Shown: piece after piece, positions 1-10,391 of the stretch
Numbering within the stretch: position 1 is the stretch's first letter
How the letters are laid out: every line of letters begins with the position of its first letter
Origin: Magnetococcales bacterium
GTDB lineage: Bacteria > Pseudomonadota > Magnetococcia > Magnetococcales > JADFWU01
Length of the DNA: 64,000 nucleotides
Reading direction: 5' to 3'
Assembly: GCA_015234045.1 (NCBI GenBank)
Contig: JADFWU010000008.1
Coordinates: forward strand, 36,040 to 100,039
The notes under the pieces: generated by a model
The model's input: the letters and a program-made list of their open reading frames with translations, nothing else
The model's database searches: none
Told to the model about the DNA's origin: nothing
Made by a program: the position numbers and the translations under genes

Positions 1-501
1 CTGCACCGTGCGTTGGATAACAGACTCGCCCACTTTCGATCTCGTATTGAGCAACTATCCGCACGGCTGCGCCATCCAAGAAACCGTCTTGATCAAGCCC
101 GTCTACGCTGTGATGAACTATCCGACCGACTGCAACGCACACAAATTCAACACCATCTTCATGCCCAACAACGCCTTGATCAACTAACACAGCGTCTATT
201 ACTCTTTTCACACAGCAACACTTTTTCAGTCCGTCAAAACCGCATCCAGCTGGCCAATCAACAACTGCTCGCTACGATGCACAATCTGGTTCTGAACAAC
301 GCTAAAAAACATCAACAACTCACCGGACGATTGAATGATCTGTCACCTCAGGCAGTCCTTGATCGTGGCTATGCCATCGTCAGAGACAGTGATCACCATA
401 TTGTCCGAAATACCAGCCAATTAAACACAGAAGATGGCTTGGATATCACCTTTTCACAGGGCCGCATTCGCGCCCGTGTAGAGAAAATTGAGGAAGAATG
501 A
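1..501 (+). CDS. xseA: Exodeoxyribonuclease VII large subunit, C-terminal part (truncated by window start)
   Basis: Coiled-coil region then LSPQAVLDRGYAIVRD...ITFSQGRIRARVEKIEEE, typical XseA C-terminus; xseB lies nearby. Confidence 0.85.
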   Translation: MHRALDNRLAHFRSRIEQLSARLRHPRNRLDQARLRCDELSDRLQRTQIQHHLHAQQRLDQLTQRLLLFSHSNTFSVRQNRIQLANQQLLATMHNLVLNNAKKHQQLTGRLNDLSPQAVLDRGYAIVRDSDHHIVRNTSQLNTEDGLDITFSQGRIRARVEKIEEE

Positions 502-1361
502 CAATGCGCCCTCTTACGCTTCTACTTACACTTGTGGCCACCCTCTTTGGACTAACAGCCACAGCCTCGGCTGCTCAGATGACGATTTACCCGCCGTTAG
601 CACAAGGAGCCGCCTCGTTATTGACCATTTCAGAGGCTCCGGCAGGGTCTCGCTTTACCGGTGCTGTCAATGGTGTTCCCTTTCCCATTTCAGCGTCAGG
701 GCACGGCCTTATTGCTCTGGATATGTCGGCAAAACCCGGCACACGAACCGTCAAGGTGACCATTACCGCACCCAATCATCAAAAAGAAGTGCTGAAAAAA
801 GGATTTCGCATCAAAGCGCGTGACTATAACGTTGAACGCATTGATGGGTTACCCAAGAAAAAAGTGGATCTTGATAATAAAGACCTCACCCGCGCTGGTG
901 GCGAATCAAAAAAAATCAAAGCCACTTACAAACGCCGAACGGAAACAGCCTTCTTTTCCAATGGATTTCGCATGCCTGCCACGGGTCGATTCTCCGGCGT
1001 ATTTGGCAGCCGACGCATTCTCAATGGCAAATCTCGAAGACCACACAATGGCGTTGATATCGCCGCTCCCACCGGGACACCGATTACAGCCATCGCACCG
1101 GGTATTGTCGCTCTAGTCGGTGACGATTATTTCTTTACCGGTAATACCGTGGTGCTGGACCATGGACATGGTGCTGTGTCACTCTATGCCCATATGGATG
1201 AAATCTTTGTTAAAGAAGGTGAAATCTTACGCCCAGACACCATAATTGGTAAAATCGGCATGACCGGACGCGTCACCGGACCCCATCTTCATATGGGCGT
1301 TCTTGTCCGTGGCGCACGGGTTGATCCAATGAAACTGCCTGGAATCTACCAAAAACAGTAA
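498..1361 (+). CDS. M23-family metallopeptidase (LytM/peptidoglycan endopeptidase), signal peptide
   Basis: RRPHNGVDIAAPTGTPITA...GNTVVLDHGHGAVSLYAHM...GRVTGPHLHMGV motifs; N-terminal hydrophobic signal. Confidence 0.9.
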   Translation: MTMRPLTLLLTLVATLFGLTATASAAQMTIYPPLAQGAASLLTISEAPAGSRFTGAVNGVPFPISASGHGLIALDMSAKPGTRTVKVTITAPNHQKEVLKKGFRIKARDYNVERIDGLPKKKVDLDNKDLTRAGGESKKIKATYKRRTETAFFSNGFRMPATGRFSGVFGSRRILNGKSRRPHNGVDIAAPTGTPITAIAPGIVALVGDDYFFTGNTVVLDHGHGAVSLYAHMDEIFVKEGEILRPDTIIGKIGMTGRVTGPHLHMGVLVRGARVDPMKLPGIYQKQ

Positions 1362-1444
1362 AAAAACACGGGGTAAACATTGAATCTGGTTACGCCGTTT
1401 GTTATGGTTTTTCTTTCGAAAAACAGCCATTTTCCAGGGGCATC

Positions 1445-1654
1445 ATGAAAACGCTTCCTTTTGAAGAATCCTTGAATCGGCTAGAGTCTGTCGTCCAACG
1501 TCTTGAGCAGAGCGATTTACCCCTCGAAGAAGGGCTGGCTGCTTTCGAAGAAGGTATCCAACTCTCCCAACAGTGCCAGAAGCGACTTGATGCCGCAGAA
1601 AAACGCATCGAAGAACTGGTTGCCACTGCAAAGCCGGAGCCGCAAACCGAATGA
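1445..1654 (+). CDS. xseB: Exodeoxyribonuclease VII small subunit
   Basis: FEESLNRLESVVQRLEQSDLPLEEGLAAFEEGIQL; overlaps ispA start. Confidence 0.93.
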   Translation: MKTLPFEESLNRLESVVQRLEQSDLPLEEGLAAFEEGIQLSQQCQKRLDAAEKRIEELVATAKPEPQTE

Positions 1655-2553
1655 GTTCTGAAGCAGATCAGGTGTTGAAGAGATTCCTAGCCGAACAAAA
1701 AGAGCGTGTTGAACACGCCCTTCAACAATACGTGCCCTCTGCTGATCAACAACCTCACCGTCTACATGAGGCGATTCACTATAGCCTCATGGCTGGCGGT
1801 AAACGCCTGCGCCCTATTTTGATCATTGCCGCAGCCCAAAGCGTGGGCGGTAATAGCGAAAAAGCACTGCCCATGGCCTGCGCCATGGAGTGTATTCATA
1901 CGTACTCTTTAATCCATGATGATCTGCCCGCCATGGATGATGATGATTTGCGTCGTGGACAGCCAACCTGTCATCGAAAATTTGATGAATCCACCGCTAT
2001 TCTGGCTGGTGATGCGCTGCTCACTTACGCCTTTGATCTTGCCGCACGTCCCATTAGGAATGTATCACCAGAGAATCAACTACTTATGATTCGAAGTCTT
2101 GCCCAATATGCAGGCCTGGGCGGTATGGTGAGCGGACAGGTTCTTGATCTTGAGGCAGAAGGTAAACAGGTTGACCTGGACACACTAAAAAATATTCATG
2201 CCCATAAAACCGGTGCATTGATCCGTACCTCGTGTATCTTAGGTGCCATAATCGGTGGTGGAAGCAATTCGGAAGTCGTCTCGCTAGGCCGTTACGGTCA
2301 TGCAATTGGCCTGGCCTTTCAGATCGCAGACGATATCCTGGATGTGGTCGGTGATACTGCAACACTCGGCAAACCGGTTGGAAGCGACGAAAAACAAAAA
2401 AAATCCACATATCCTCAGCTTATGGGACTTGAAGAAGCCCAAAAACAAGCTGATCAACTTGTGGATGAAGCGGTTGAGGTATTGGCGTCCTTTGGATCAG
2501 AAGCTGATCCGTTGCGCCAATTGGCCCGATATATTGTCACCCGAACCCATTAA
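1651..2553 (+). CDS. ispA: Polyprenyl (farnesyl/geranyl) diphosphate synthase
   Basis: GGKRLRP, IHDDLPAMDDDDLRRG and QIADDILD motifs. Confidence 0.93.
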   Translation: MSSEADQVLKRFLAEQKERVEHALQQYVPSADQQPHRLHEAIHYSLMAGGKRLRPILIIAAAQSVGGNSEKALPMACAMECIHTYSLIHDDLPAMDDDDLRRGQPTCHRKFDESTAILAGDALLTYAFDLAARPIRNVSPENQLLMIRSLAQYAGLGGMVSGQVLDLEAEGKQVDLDTLKNIHAHKTGALIRTSCILGAIIGGGSNSEVVSLGRYGHAIGLAFQIADDILDVVGDTATLGKPVGSDEKQKKSTYPQLMGLEEAQKQADQLVDEAVEVLASFGSEADPLRQLARYIVTRTH

Positions 2554-2561
2554 TTGATGTT

Positions 2562-4430
2562 ATGAGTGCAATTCTTTCGACTATCAATGATCCACTTGAT
2601 CTCAGAGCGCTACCAGAATCAGCTTTGCCTGGACTGGCTGAGGAGATCCGTGACTATACCATTGATGTCGTTTCAAAAACGGGTGGTCATTTAGGCGCTG
2701 GTTTAGGTGTGATCGAGTTGACGATTGCACTGCACTATGTGTTCAATACCCCGGAAGATCGTCTGATCTGGGATGTGGGACATCAAACCTATCCTCATAA
2801 AATCCTGACTGGTCGCCGTGATCAAATGCCGACCTTGCGTCAGTATGGTGGACTTTCCGGTTTTACCAAACGGGATGAAAGTCCCTATGATCCGTTTGGC
2901 ACTGGACACTCTTCCACCTCCATCTCCGCCGCGTTGGGTATGGCTGTTGCTGCATCGCACTTTAATAAAAAATGCAAAGCCATCGCGGTCATTGGTGATG
3001 GTGCCATGTCTGCGGGTATGGCATTTGAAGCACTGAATAACGCCGGGCAGATGGATGATGATCTGGTTGTGGTGCTCAATGATAACGAGATGTCCATCTC
3101 GCCTAACGTGGGCGCACTGTCTGCCTATTTAAGCCGTATTCTCAGCGGACGCTTCTACACGCGCTTGCGTGATGGTACAGGCAAGGTTCTGGGTAAAATC
3201 TCAGAACCACTACGCACCGCCGCAATGAAAGCCGAAGAGCATATGAAGGGAATGATTACCCCTGGCACGCTCTTTGAAGAGTTGGGCTTTAACTATCTTG
3301 GCCCCATTGATGGCCATGACTTCGGTCAATTATTGCCAACCTTACGCAATATCAAAAAGCTATCCGGCCCGGTGATGCTGCATGTTGTCACCAAAAAAGG
3401 CCGTGGATTTGAACCTGCCGAGATCAATCCCTGCACCTATCACGGTGTACCGCCTTTTGATCGTAAAACCGGCACGATTCCTTCCAATGGATCAACACCG
3501 TCCTACACCAAAATCTTTTCAGAAACATTGATAGATCTCGCGGTTAATAATCCGCGCATCGTGGCTATTACTGCCGCCATGCCAGAAGGCACTGGACTGA
3601 GCAATTTTCAGGAGCGCTTTCCCACCCGCTTCTTTGATGTCGGCATCGCTGAACAGCACGCGGTTACTTTTGCAGCGGGATTAGCTTGTGAAGGATTAAC
3701 GCCCGTTGTCGCTATCTACAGCACATTCATGCAACGCGGTTTTGACCAACTGGTACATGATGTTGTTCTACAGCAACTCCCAGTGATTTTTGCTCTGGAT
3801 CGTGCTGGTCTCGTTGGTGCTGATGGTGCAACACATGCCGGTGTGTTTGATCTTTCATTTTTACGCTGCATTCCGGGCCTGACCATCATGGCACCGTCAG
3901 ATGAAAATGAACTGCGTAGGATGCTGGCAACTGCCGTAGAAATGAATAAACCCTGCGTGATTCGTTTTCCGCGCGGCTGTGGCATGAACCTGAAACCTGA
4001 ACCTGCTCTGCCAATTCCTATTGCCAGTAGCCGTTTATTAAAAGAGGGTACAGATGCGGTTATCGTAGCGGCAGGATCACCTGTCCACTCCGCTGTAGAA
4101 GCTGCAAACAGGCTGGAAAAACAAGGCCTTTCTGTTGCGGTCTACGATGCTCGTTTCGTTAAACCCCTTGGCCGATTCCTGAGAAAAGCCGCAGAGTTCC
4201 CGATTCTGGTCACCTTGGAAGAGAATGCCATTCAAGGTGGTTTTGGTTCGGCTGTATTGGAGTACCTATCCCGTGAGGGCCTGCTTGATAGCGGCTTGAC
4301 CATTCGAAACTGGGGCATTCCTGACCGGTTCATCACCCATGGTTCACAAAGTGAATTGCGTGCAGAGTTGGAAATTGATGTTGATGGGTTGGTTAAGAAC
4401 TTAGATGAACTGATCCGTAGCAAGACTTGA
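2562..4430 (+). CDS. dxs: 1-deoxy-D-xylulose-5-phosphate synthase
   Basis: Full-length; GHLGAGLGVIELTIALHYVF, GDGAMSAGMAFEALNNAG, FDVGIAEQHAVTFAAG. Confidence 0.95.
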   Translation: MSAILSTINDPLDLRALPESALPGLAEEIRDYTIDVVSKTGGHLGAGLGVIELTIALHYVFNTPEDRLIWDVGHQTYPHKILTGRRDQMPTLRQYGGLSGFTKRDESPYDPFGTGHSSTSISAALGMAVAASHFNKKCKAIAVIGDGAMSAGMAFEALNNAGQMDDDLVVVLNDNEMSISPNVGALSAYLSRILSGRFYTRLRDGTGKVLGKISEPLRTAAMKAEEHMKGMITPGTLFEELGFNYLGPIDGHDFGQLLPTLRNIKKLSGPVMLHVVTKKGRGFEPAEINPCTYHGVPPFDRKTGTIPSNGSTPSYTKIFSETLIDLAVNNPRIVAITAAMPEGTGLSNFQERFPTRFFDVGIAEQHAVTFAAGLACEGLTPVVAIYSTFMQRGFDQLVHDVVLQQLPVIFALDRAGLVGADGATHAGVFDLSFLRCIPGLTIMAPSDENELRRMLATAVEMNKPCVIRFPRGCGMNLKPEPALPIPIASSRLLKEGTDAVIVAAGSPVHSAVEAANRLEKQGLSVAVYDARFVKPLGRFLRKAAEFPILVTLEENAIQGGFGSAVLEYLSREGLLDSGLTIRNWGIPDRFITHGSQSELRAELEIDVDGLVKNLDELIRSKT

Positions 4431-4446
4431 ATTTATAAACTATTTT

Positions 4447-5199
4447 ATGTCCAAACCTCGGACACCACGCCAACGACTGGACCAACTTCTCACACACCGT
4501 GGTCTGGCGGAATCCATAGACAAAGCCCGCCGCATCATCATGACCGGTAAGGTATTGGTCAATGATACCCCTGTTGACAAACCCGGCACCCAAGTCGCTC
4601 AATCCTCAGCACTACGCATCAAAGGGAAACAACATCGCTGGGTTTCACGTGGTGGGCTCAAGCTGGTTCATGCCCTGAACCATTGGCAGATCAATCCCAC
4701 AGGTCAAAACTGCCTGGATATCGGTGCATCCACCGGCGGGTTTACTGATGTATTGCTTCAACATGGTGCAGATCGTGTATTTGCCGTTGATGTCGGCTAC
4801 GGTATTCTGGATTGGAGACTCCAACAAGATCCACGTGTTGTAAACCTTGAACGCACCAATGTACGCAACCTCACCAAGGATCAACTGGATCACACACCAA
4901 TTCAATTCTTTACCATTGATGTCAGTTTTATTGGCCTGTCCCGCGTTTTACCGTTCACCCTGCCTTTGATAGAGCCTGGCGGCACCGGTATTGTTCTATT
5001 GAAACCTCAATTTGAACTACCAAAAAAATTGATTCCTGAGGGCGGGATTGTACGTGACCCTTCTCACCATGAATTGGCTTTTGAAAAAATTCAGCAACTG
5101 GAAAAAGAGAGTACCTTCACTATTATTGACCGTGTAAAATCTTCCATTACTGGTACTCAAGGCAATATTGAAGAACTCTTACATATTAGAGTTGATTAA
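4447..5199 (+). CDS. tlyA: TlyA-family rRNA (cytidine-2'-O)-methyltransferase/hemolysin
   Basis: S4 domain RLDQLLTHRGLAESIDKARRIIMTGKVLV; CLDIGASTGGFTDVLLQHGA SAM motif. Confidence 0.9.
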   Translation: MSKPRTPRQRLDQLLTHRGLAESIDKARRIIMTGKVLVNDTPVDKPGTQVAQSSALRIKGKQHRWVSRGGLKLVHALNHWQINPTGQNCLDIGASTGGFTDVLLQHGADRVFAVDVGYGILDWRLQQDPRVVNLERTNVRNLTKDQLDHTPIQFFTIDVSFIGLSRVLPFTLPLIEPGGTGIVLLKPQFELPKKLIPEGGIVRDPSHHELAFEKIQQLEKESTFTIIDRVKSSITGTQGNIEELLHIRVD

Positions 5200-5250
5200 T
5201 ATAATGATTTTTATCCGAAACCAGACAATGAATCACAACTTGAGTGGAAG

Positions 5251-5318
5251 CCCTGGTGATGTTTTTGCGCCGCTTTTAATATGCGAAGCAGATCATCAGA
5301 GCAAAAATATCACCAGGG
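5251..5318. other. Long inverted repeat / hairpin
   Basis: ccctggtgatgtttttgc ... gcaaaaatatcaccaggg, 17/18 complementary, 32-nt loop. Confidence 0.6.
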
Positions 5319-5368
5319 ATGGAACGGTTGACTGTTCAAATTTTAGACGAAACTCTTATACCATATAA

Positions 5369-5405
5369 AAAAGGCGGCTGAACTATATCAACCGCCCTTT
5401 TTTAG
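5369..5405. terminator. Bidirectional rho-independent terminator
   Basis: aaaaaaggcggctgaactatatcaaccgcccttttttt between convergent genes. Confidence 0.75.
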
Positions 5406-5423
5406 AATAATATCCAGCCTTTG

Positions 5424-5636
5424 CTATGCTTCAGTCTCTGCCAATGCCGCAATCGCCTGCGCCCAACGCACATATTTCAGACTGGCTAAATCACCGATGG
5501 TTTTTACGTTGAATGCCGCTTGAAGTTTTTCAGCGTCCGCTTCACTGACACCTTGCAGCGCACCAACTGGTGCATCCACCAGTTCCTTGAGCGATTTTCC
5601 TTCGTATGCTTTGTCCAATGCATTATTGATGTTCAT
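5424..5636 (-). CDS. Small helix-hairpin-helix-like protein
   Basis: 70 aa; ALQGVSEADAEKLQAAFNVKTIGDLASL resembles HhH. Confidence 0.6.
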   Translation of the reverse strand: MNINNALDKAYEGKSLKELVDAPVGALQGVSEADAEKLQAAFNVKTIGDLASLKYVRWAQAIAALAETEA

Positions 5637-5669
5637 GATTAGAACTCCTTGGTTAATATGTTGATTTAT

Positions 5670-7817
5670 CTATGAAGATTTTATATTATCCAGATTCCAG
5701 TCGATGGCCTCACCCCACAGATAAAACTGTTCCACCGGTAATGGTCTGGAATACATATATCCTTGCAGTAAATTGCATTTATTCTCAGCCAAAAAAGCCA
5801 TCTGCTCCTCTGTTTCCACACCTTCAGCAATCACACGCAGATTCAAACAGTGTCCCATGGCAATAATCGCTTCCACAATGGCTTTATCGCTCTTGTTTTC
5901 ACCAAGATTGAAGACAAAACTACTGTCAATCTTAACCGCATTGACTGGAAAGCGTTGCAGATAGCTCAATGAAGAGTAGCCTGTACCAAAATCATCCACA
6001 TACAGATCCACGCCCAAACCACGAATACTATCCATGGTATCTATGACGGATTCCGTGCTATCCAATAGCATGTTTTCGGTCAATTCCAAACCAAGATATG
6101 CGGGATTTAATCCTGTTTCTTTAAGTACATCTGCCACCAAACCTTTAAATCCTTTGAACTGACGTGCTGAGACATTAACCGTAATTTTCAAAGGCGGAAG
6201 ATTACTGTCATTAGCCCAAATGGCAGCCTGTTTACACGCTGTACGCAACACCCAAGCGCCAATATCACGAATTAGGCCCGTCTCTTCAGTTATGGGAATA
6301 AATTTATCCGGTGAAATCATGCCCTGTTCGGGATGATCCCACCGCAACAGCGCTTCCGCACCGATTACTTTACGGCGATGTGGATCGACAATAGGTTGAT
6401 AGTAAAGCTCAAACTCTTCCCGTTCCACAGCGAGACGCAAATCACGAATAAGGTATGCCCGCTCCTGCATCTCCTCATTCATCTGAGGCGTAAAAAAGCG
6501 GAAGCCATTGCGACCCATGGCCTTGGCTTGATACATGGCAGTGTCCGCGTTTTTCAACAGATGCTGTGCATCCTGCCCATCCTGTGGAAAAATGGCAATA
6601 CCAATACTACAGGTAATAAACACCGACTCGCCATTAACCGTAAATGCCCGTGCAAGATTCGCCAGAATAATGCGTGACACCAACTCAACATAGCAGGTGT
6701 GTGTGATATCATATAAAATAATGGTGAATTCATCGCCGCCAGCACGTGCAACAGTGTCCGATTCTCGCACAGCATGACTGAGCCTGTCAGCCGCTTCCAA
6801 TAACAATATGTCACCCGCTTCATGGCCAAGCGTATCATTGATCTCTTTAAAATTATCCAGATCAATAACCAACAGCACGACCTCTTCCTTAGTCCGTGCT
6901 GCCATGGCAATACCCTGGCTCAGACGATCAAGAAAAAGCGCACGGTTTGGCAAACCTGTCAGCGCGTCCATCTCTGCTTGCTGTTTGAGCTGTTTTTCCA
7001 ACCGTCTCTGCTCGGTCAGATCACGAATAATAGCCGTGAACAGATTCTCATGAATCAAAGGTTCCTTATTGACCGTCACCATCAATGGTACGGTTGTACC
7101 ATCTTTACATCGCCCTTCCACCTCAATCAAAACACCCAATTGACCATTGAGATTGTTGCGTAATATCTTCTGAATTGACTCCGCAGAGGTGTGATCATAC
7201 GGTGGTGGAAAAAGAATGCGAACGTTTTGATTAAGTACTTCTGCCGAGGTATAGCTGAAAATCCGCTCAGCAGCTGTGTTAAAACTCTCAATATGGCCCT
7301 GTTCATCAACGGTGATAATACCATCAACGGTATTTTCCAATAGCGCATGCCGGCGGGCCTGACTGTCAGTCAGATCTTTGTGATAGTTGTCCAGAAGGGC
7401 TTTATGAGTGGCGTGATAACGCAGACGGGCAATGACTTCAAGCTCATCAGGTAATTTGATAAGATAGTCGTTGGCCCCTTCAGCAAACAAACGTGCTTTA
7501 ATCTTCGGACGTTCATCTACCGATAGAATAATAATCGGCACCATGCGAGTCTCAGGACGACCGCGAAAACGGCGCAGCAACGTTAAACCATCCATCTCCG
7601 CCATAATCAAATCAAGCAGAATAACAGAGGGTTCAACCCGTTTACACACTTCCAACGCTTCAGAGGGATTGGAACAGAAATGCAACTCAAGATCCGGTGC
7701 GCGTCGAATCAATCGGCGCAACATGACCTCAATAACCGGCTGGTCATCGATCAGAAGAATGCGGATCACATCCCCTTCACGAATCAGACTTCCATGTAAT
7801 TCGGAATCCCGGACCAT
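5670..7817 (-). CDS. Response regulator with REC-PAS-GGDEF-EAL domains
   Basis: LLDLIMAEMDGLTLL receiver; ARAGGDEFTII; EALLRW EAL motif. Confidence 0.92.
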   Translation of the reverse strand: MVRDSELHGSLIREGDVIRILLIDDQPVIEVMLRRLIRRAPDLELHFCSNPSEALEVCKRVEPSVILLDLIMAEMDGLTLLRRFRGRPETRMVPIIILSVDERPKIKARLFAEGANDYLIKLPDELEVIARLRYHATHKALLDNYHKDLTDSQARRHALLENTVDGIITVDEQGHIESFNTAAERIFSYTSAEVLNQNVRILFPPPYDHTSAESIQKILRNNLNGQLGVLIEVEGRCKDGTTVPLMVTVNKEPLIHENLFTAIIRDLTEQRRLEKQLKQQAEMDALTGLPNRALFLDRLSQGIAMAARTKEEVVLLVIDLDNFKEINDTLGHEAGDILLLEAADRLSHAVRESDTVARAGGDEFTIILYDITHTCYVELVSRIILANLARAFTVNGESVFITCSIGIAIFPQDGQDAQHLLKNADTAMYQAKAMGRNGFRFFTPQMNEEMQERAYLIRDLRLAVEREEFELYYQPIVDPHRRKVIGAEALLRWDHPEQGMISPDKFIPITEETGLIRDIGAWVLRTACKQAAIWANDSNLPPLKITVNVSARQFKGFKGLVADVLKETGLNPAYLGLELTENMLLDSTESVIDTMDSIRGLGVDLYVDDFGTGYSSLSYLQRFPVNAVKIDSSFVFNLGENKSDKAIVEAIIAMGHCLNLRVIAEGVETEEQMAFLAENKCNLLQGYMYSRPLPVEQFYLWGEAIDWNLDNIKSS

Positions 7818-8008
7818 TAGGCTTAAACCTTTTATATTTCAAAGAGTAGTTCTGGATTATTGGATGCTTGAGTTTATTCACTTCCTATTGATGAAATAGA
7901 CTTACACCATTCTTAAAAGCAAACTACACAGCACTATTTGGACAAATACTAACAGAGAATGCAGCGCTCGACAATCATGCCTTTTTCGTTGTAATGGTTA
8001 TGGATTAC

Positions 8009-8947
8009 CTATTTTTTTCCCATTTCTTCAGAGAGCAACAGCATAAGACTGGAGGTATCAAACCGATTTCCACCACGCCCTACAACCTCTGAATAGAACT
8101 GATCCACCAACGCTGTAACCGGCAACTGCGCGCCATTTCTTCGTGCCTCATCAAGACAAAATCCCAAATCCTTACGCATCCAATCCACCGCAAATCCGAA
8201 ATCATACTCGCCGGCCAGCATGGTTTCACCACGATTATCCAACTGCCAGGATTGTGCAGCCCCTTTTCCAAGCGCCTTTAGAACCCGCTCGCCATCCAAC
8301 CCCGCTTTTTGAGAAAAAGCCAAACCCTCTGCCAAACTCTGAATCAGACCCGCTAAAAAGATCTGATTGACCATCTTAGTCAATTGACCTGAACCGATTT
8401 CGCCCATATGCGTTATCGACCGCGCATAACAAGACATAATGGGCTCTGCCAAATCATAGTCCCTTTGCTCTCCACCCACCATGATAGTGAGTTGGCCATT
8501 TTCCGCACCTGCCTGGCCACCAGAAACAGGCGCATCCAAATAGCCTTTGCCTTCCCTCTTCATCAGAGAAGAGAGTTCACGAGCCACTTGTGCCGAAGTG
8601 GTGGTATGATCAACAAACAGACTTTTCGCTTTCATGCCTGCCATTATCCCTTGTTCACCAAGCACCACAGAGCGTAAATCATCATCGTTGCCAACACAGG
8701 CAAAAATCACATCCGCTTTTGAGGCGGCTTCAGCCGGTGAATTGGCAATCGCGCCACCATACTGAACTTTCCAGGCTTTTGCCGTATCCAAGGTACGATT
8801 GTAAACGGTCACATGATGTCCTGATTGCGCCAAGTGACCCGCCATTGGCAACCCCATAACACCCAAACCAATAAAGGCAACATATTGTGGCAGAACATGT
8901 TCCATCATCTGACCCTTTTCCTGATTGCATATTTTAAATTGTACCAA
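8009..8947 (-). CDS. NAD(P)-dependent 3-hydroxyisobutyrate dehydrogenase-family oxidoreductase
   Basis: FIGLGVMGLPMAGHLAQSGHHVTVYNRT; DAPVSGGQAGAENGQLTIMVGG. Confidence 0.9.
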   Translation of the reverse strand: MVQFKICNQEKGQMMEHVLPQYVAFIGLGVMGLPMAGHLAQSGHHVTVYNRTLDTAKAWKVQYGGAIANSPAEAASKADVIFACVGNDDDLRSVVLGEQGIMAGMKAKSLFVDHTTTSAQVARELSSLMKREGKGYLDAPVSGGQAGAENGQLTIMVGGEQRDYDLAEPIMSCYARSITHMGEIGSGQLTKMVNQIFLAGLIQSLAEGLAFSQKAGLDGERVLKALGKGAAQSWQLDNRGETMLAGEYDFGFAVDWMRKDLGFCLDEARRNGAQLPVTALVDQFYSEVVGRGGNRFDTSSLMLLLSEEMGKK

Positions 8948-9090
8948 GCGTTACTCAGTTGAATGAATTTCATACTCGTCATTCCCGCCAAAGCGGAAAT
9001 CCAGTTTGGTTTTCTGCCCCTTGGATTCCCGCTTTGTGGGAATGAGGGAACACGCTTTGATGCTTTTTTCAACCGGGAACTGCGTAACGC
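8948..9090. repeat. MITE/REP-like palindromic element, copy A
   Basis: Ends gcgttactcagttgaatgaattt ... aactgcgtaacgc; internal cgtcattcccgc.../...ggattcccgctttgtgggaatga. Confidence 0.75.
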
Positions 9091-9212
9091 CCATGTAACA
9101 TCTATTCTATTGAATCATTAAAAATTGTAACCCTGTTTTCTTCACTGTTCCATATACCATACAATAGCGTGTCAGTTAACACCTCTATTCAGATAGTAGA
9201 AAAATTGCCCTT

Positions 9213-10391
9213 ATGAAACCCATTGTGAAACATCTTTTCATCCCATTGATCATCCTGGGTATTGGTGGCGCAGGTATTGCGAAATTTGCCTTGCGAAAAG
9301 AGACGGTTGAGACAATCGAACCGATTGCACATGTAGTACCTGTCTCGGTCATCACGGTTCAGCCAGAAAATCATCCGATTCTGATTCCAGCGACTGGCGT
9401 TGTTGAAGCAGAACAAATTTGGCCCGTACAACCCGAGATTTCAGGGCGCATCCGCTTCCGTCATGCTGATTTCTCTCCAGGAAAACGGATCAAAGCTGGT
9501 GTAGAAATCCTTTCTCTTGATCCTGCCGAATACCTTATCGTCCGAGATCAGGAACAGGGTCGTGTTACCACAGCCAAAGCGCAATTAACCATTGAAAAAG
9601 GACGGCAGCGCGTTGCCGAAAAAGATTGGAAACTCTTTGAACAATCCAGCGCTCCCGGAAAAACCGCCTTGGCGTTGCGTAAGCCCCATCTTGCCTCTGT
9701 TCAGGGACAATTAACCACGGCTATAGCGGGTCTATCCCGTGCAGAACTCAATCTCAAACGTACCCATCTGATCACACCGTTTTCCGGCGTTGTTATTTCA
9801 GAAAATGTCGCGCTGGGTCAATGGATTACACCGGGTGTGACACTGGGCAGAATCATGGCTACGGAACGATTCAGAATTCGCGTTTCACTGCCACATGGTA
9901 CGTTGGATCATATTCGTTTTTCCGATGAAAAATCAGGCCAAACCGGCTCCACTGTGACCATTGATCGTGATGCGGGTTCCGGTGAAATTCTTAACAGGAC
10001 AGCTACGGTAACCCACCGTCTACCAGAGATGGAAGCCAATGGCCGACGACCGCAAATCCTGGTCGAAATTGATAATCCTTTTGATCCGCCAAAAGACGGT
10101 AAAACCATTCATGCCAATGCCCTTGTCGAGATGACGATTCAAGGTAAAACACTTGATCATAGTTTCAAGCTGCCTCATGAAGCGGTTCGGGAAGGCCACT
10201 ATATCTGGGTCGTTAATGCGGATAACCGAATTGAAAAACGCTTGATTGATATTGCATGGCGTCATCATGATTATCTTCTGGCTACAGGCAATATCACGGC
10301 TGGTGAGCGTGTCGTTGTTTCCTCACTTTCTCAAGCGGTAAACGGCGTTGACGTGCGTATTATCGAAGGCGATGAGGTTGAAAAACCATGA
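9213..10391 (+). CDS. RND efflux periplasmic adaptor (membrane fusion protein)
   Basis: Single N-terminal TM, HlyD-like architecture, overlaps RND pump gene. Confidence 0.88.
   Translation: MKPIVKHLFIPLIILGIGGAGIAKFALRKETVETIEPIAHVVPVSVITVQPENHPILIPATGVVEAEQIWPVQPEISGRIRFRHADFSPGKRIKAGVEILSLDPAEYLIVRDQEQGRVTTAKAQLTIEKGRQRVAEKDWKLFEQSSAPGKTALALRKPHLASVQGQLTTAIAGLSRAELNLKRTHLITPFSGVVISENVALGQWITPGVTLGRIMATERFRIRVSLPHGTLDHIRFSDEKSGQTGSTVTIDRDAGSGEILNRTATVTHRLPEMEANGRRPQILVEIDNPFDPPKDGKTIHANALVEMTIQGKTLDHSFKLPHEAVREGHYIWVVNADNRIEKRLIDIAWRHHDYLLATGNITAGERVVVSSLSQAVNGVDVRIIEGDEVEKP

Noticed and set aside
488-823. Overlapping alternative-frame ORFs across housekeeping genes (also 12009-12323, 13965-14516, 14664-15134, 19087-19454)
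   Set aside because: Out-of-frame or antisense to well-supported genes, low-complexity composition, no recognisable domains.
1768-1788. 'ttcactatagcc' resembling a T7 promoter core
   Set aside because: Lies inside ispA, only partial match, wrong context; coincidental.
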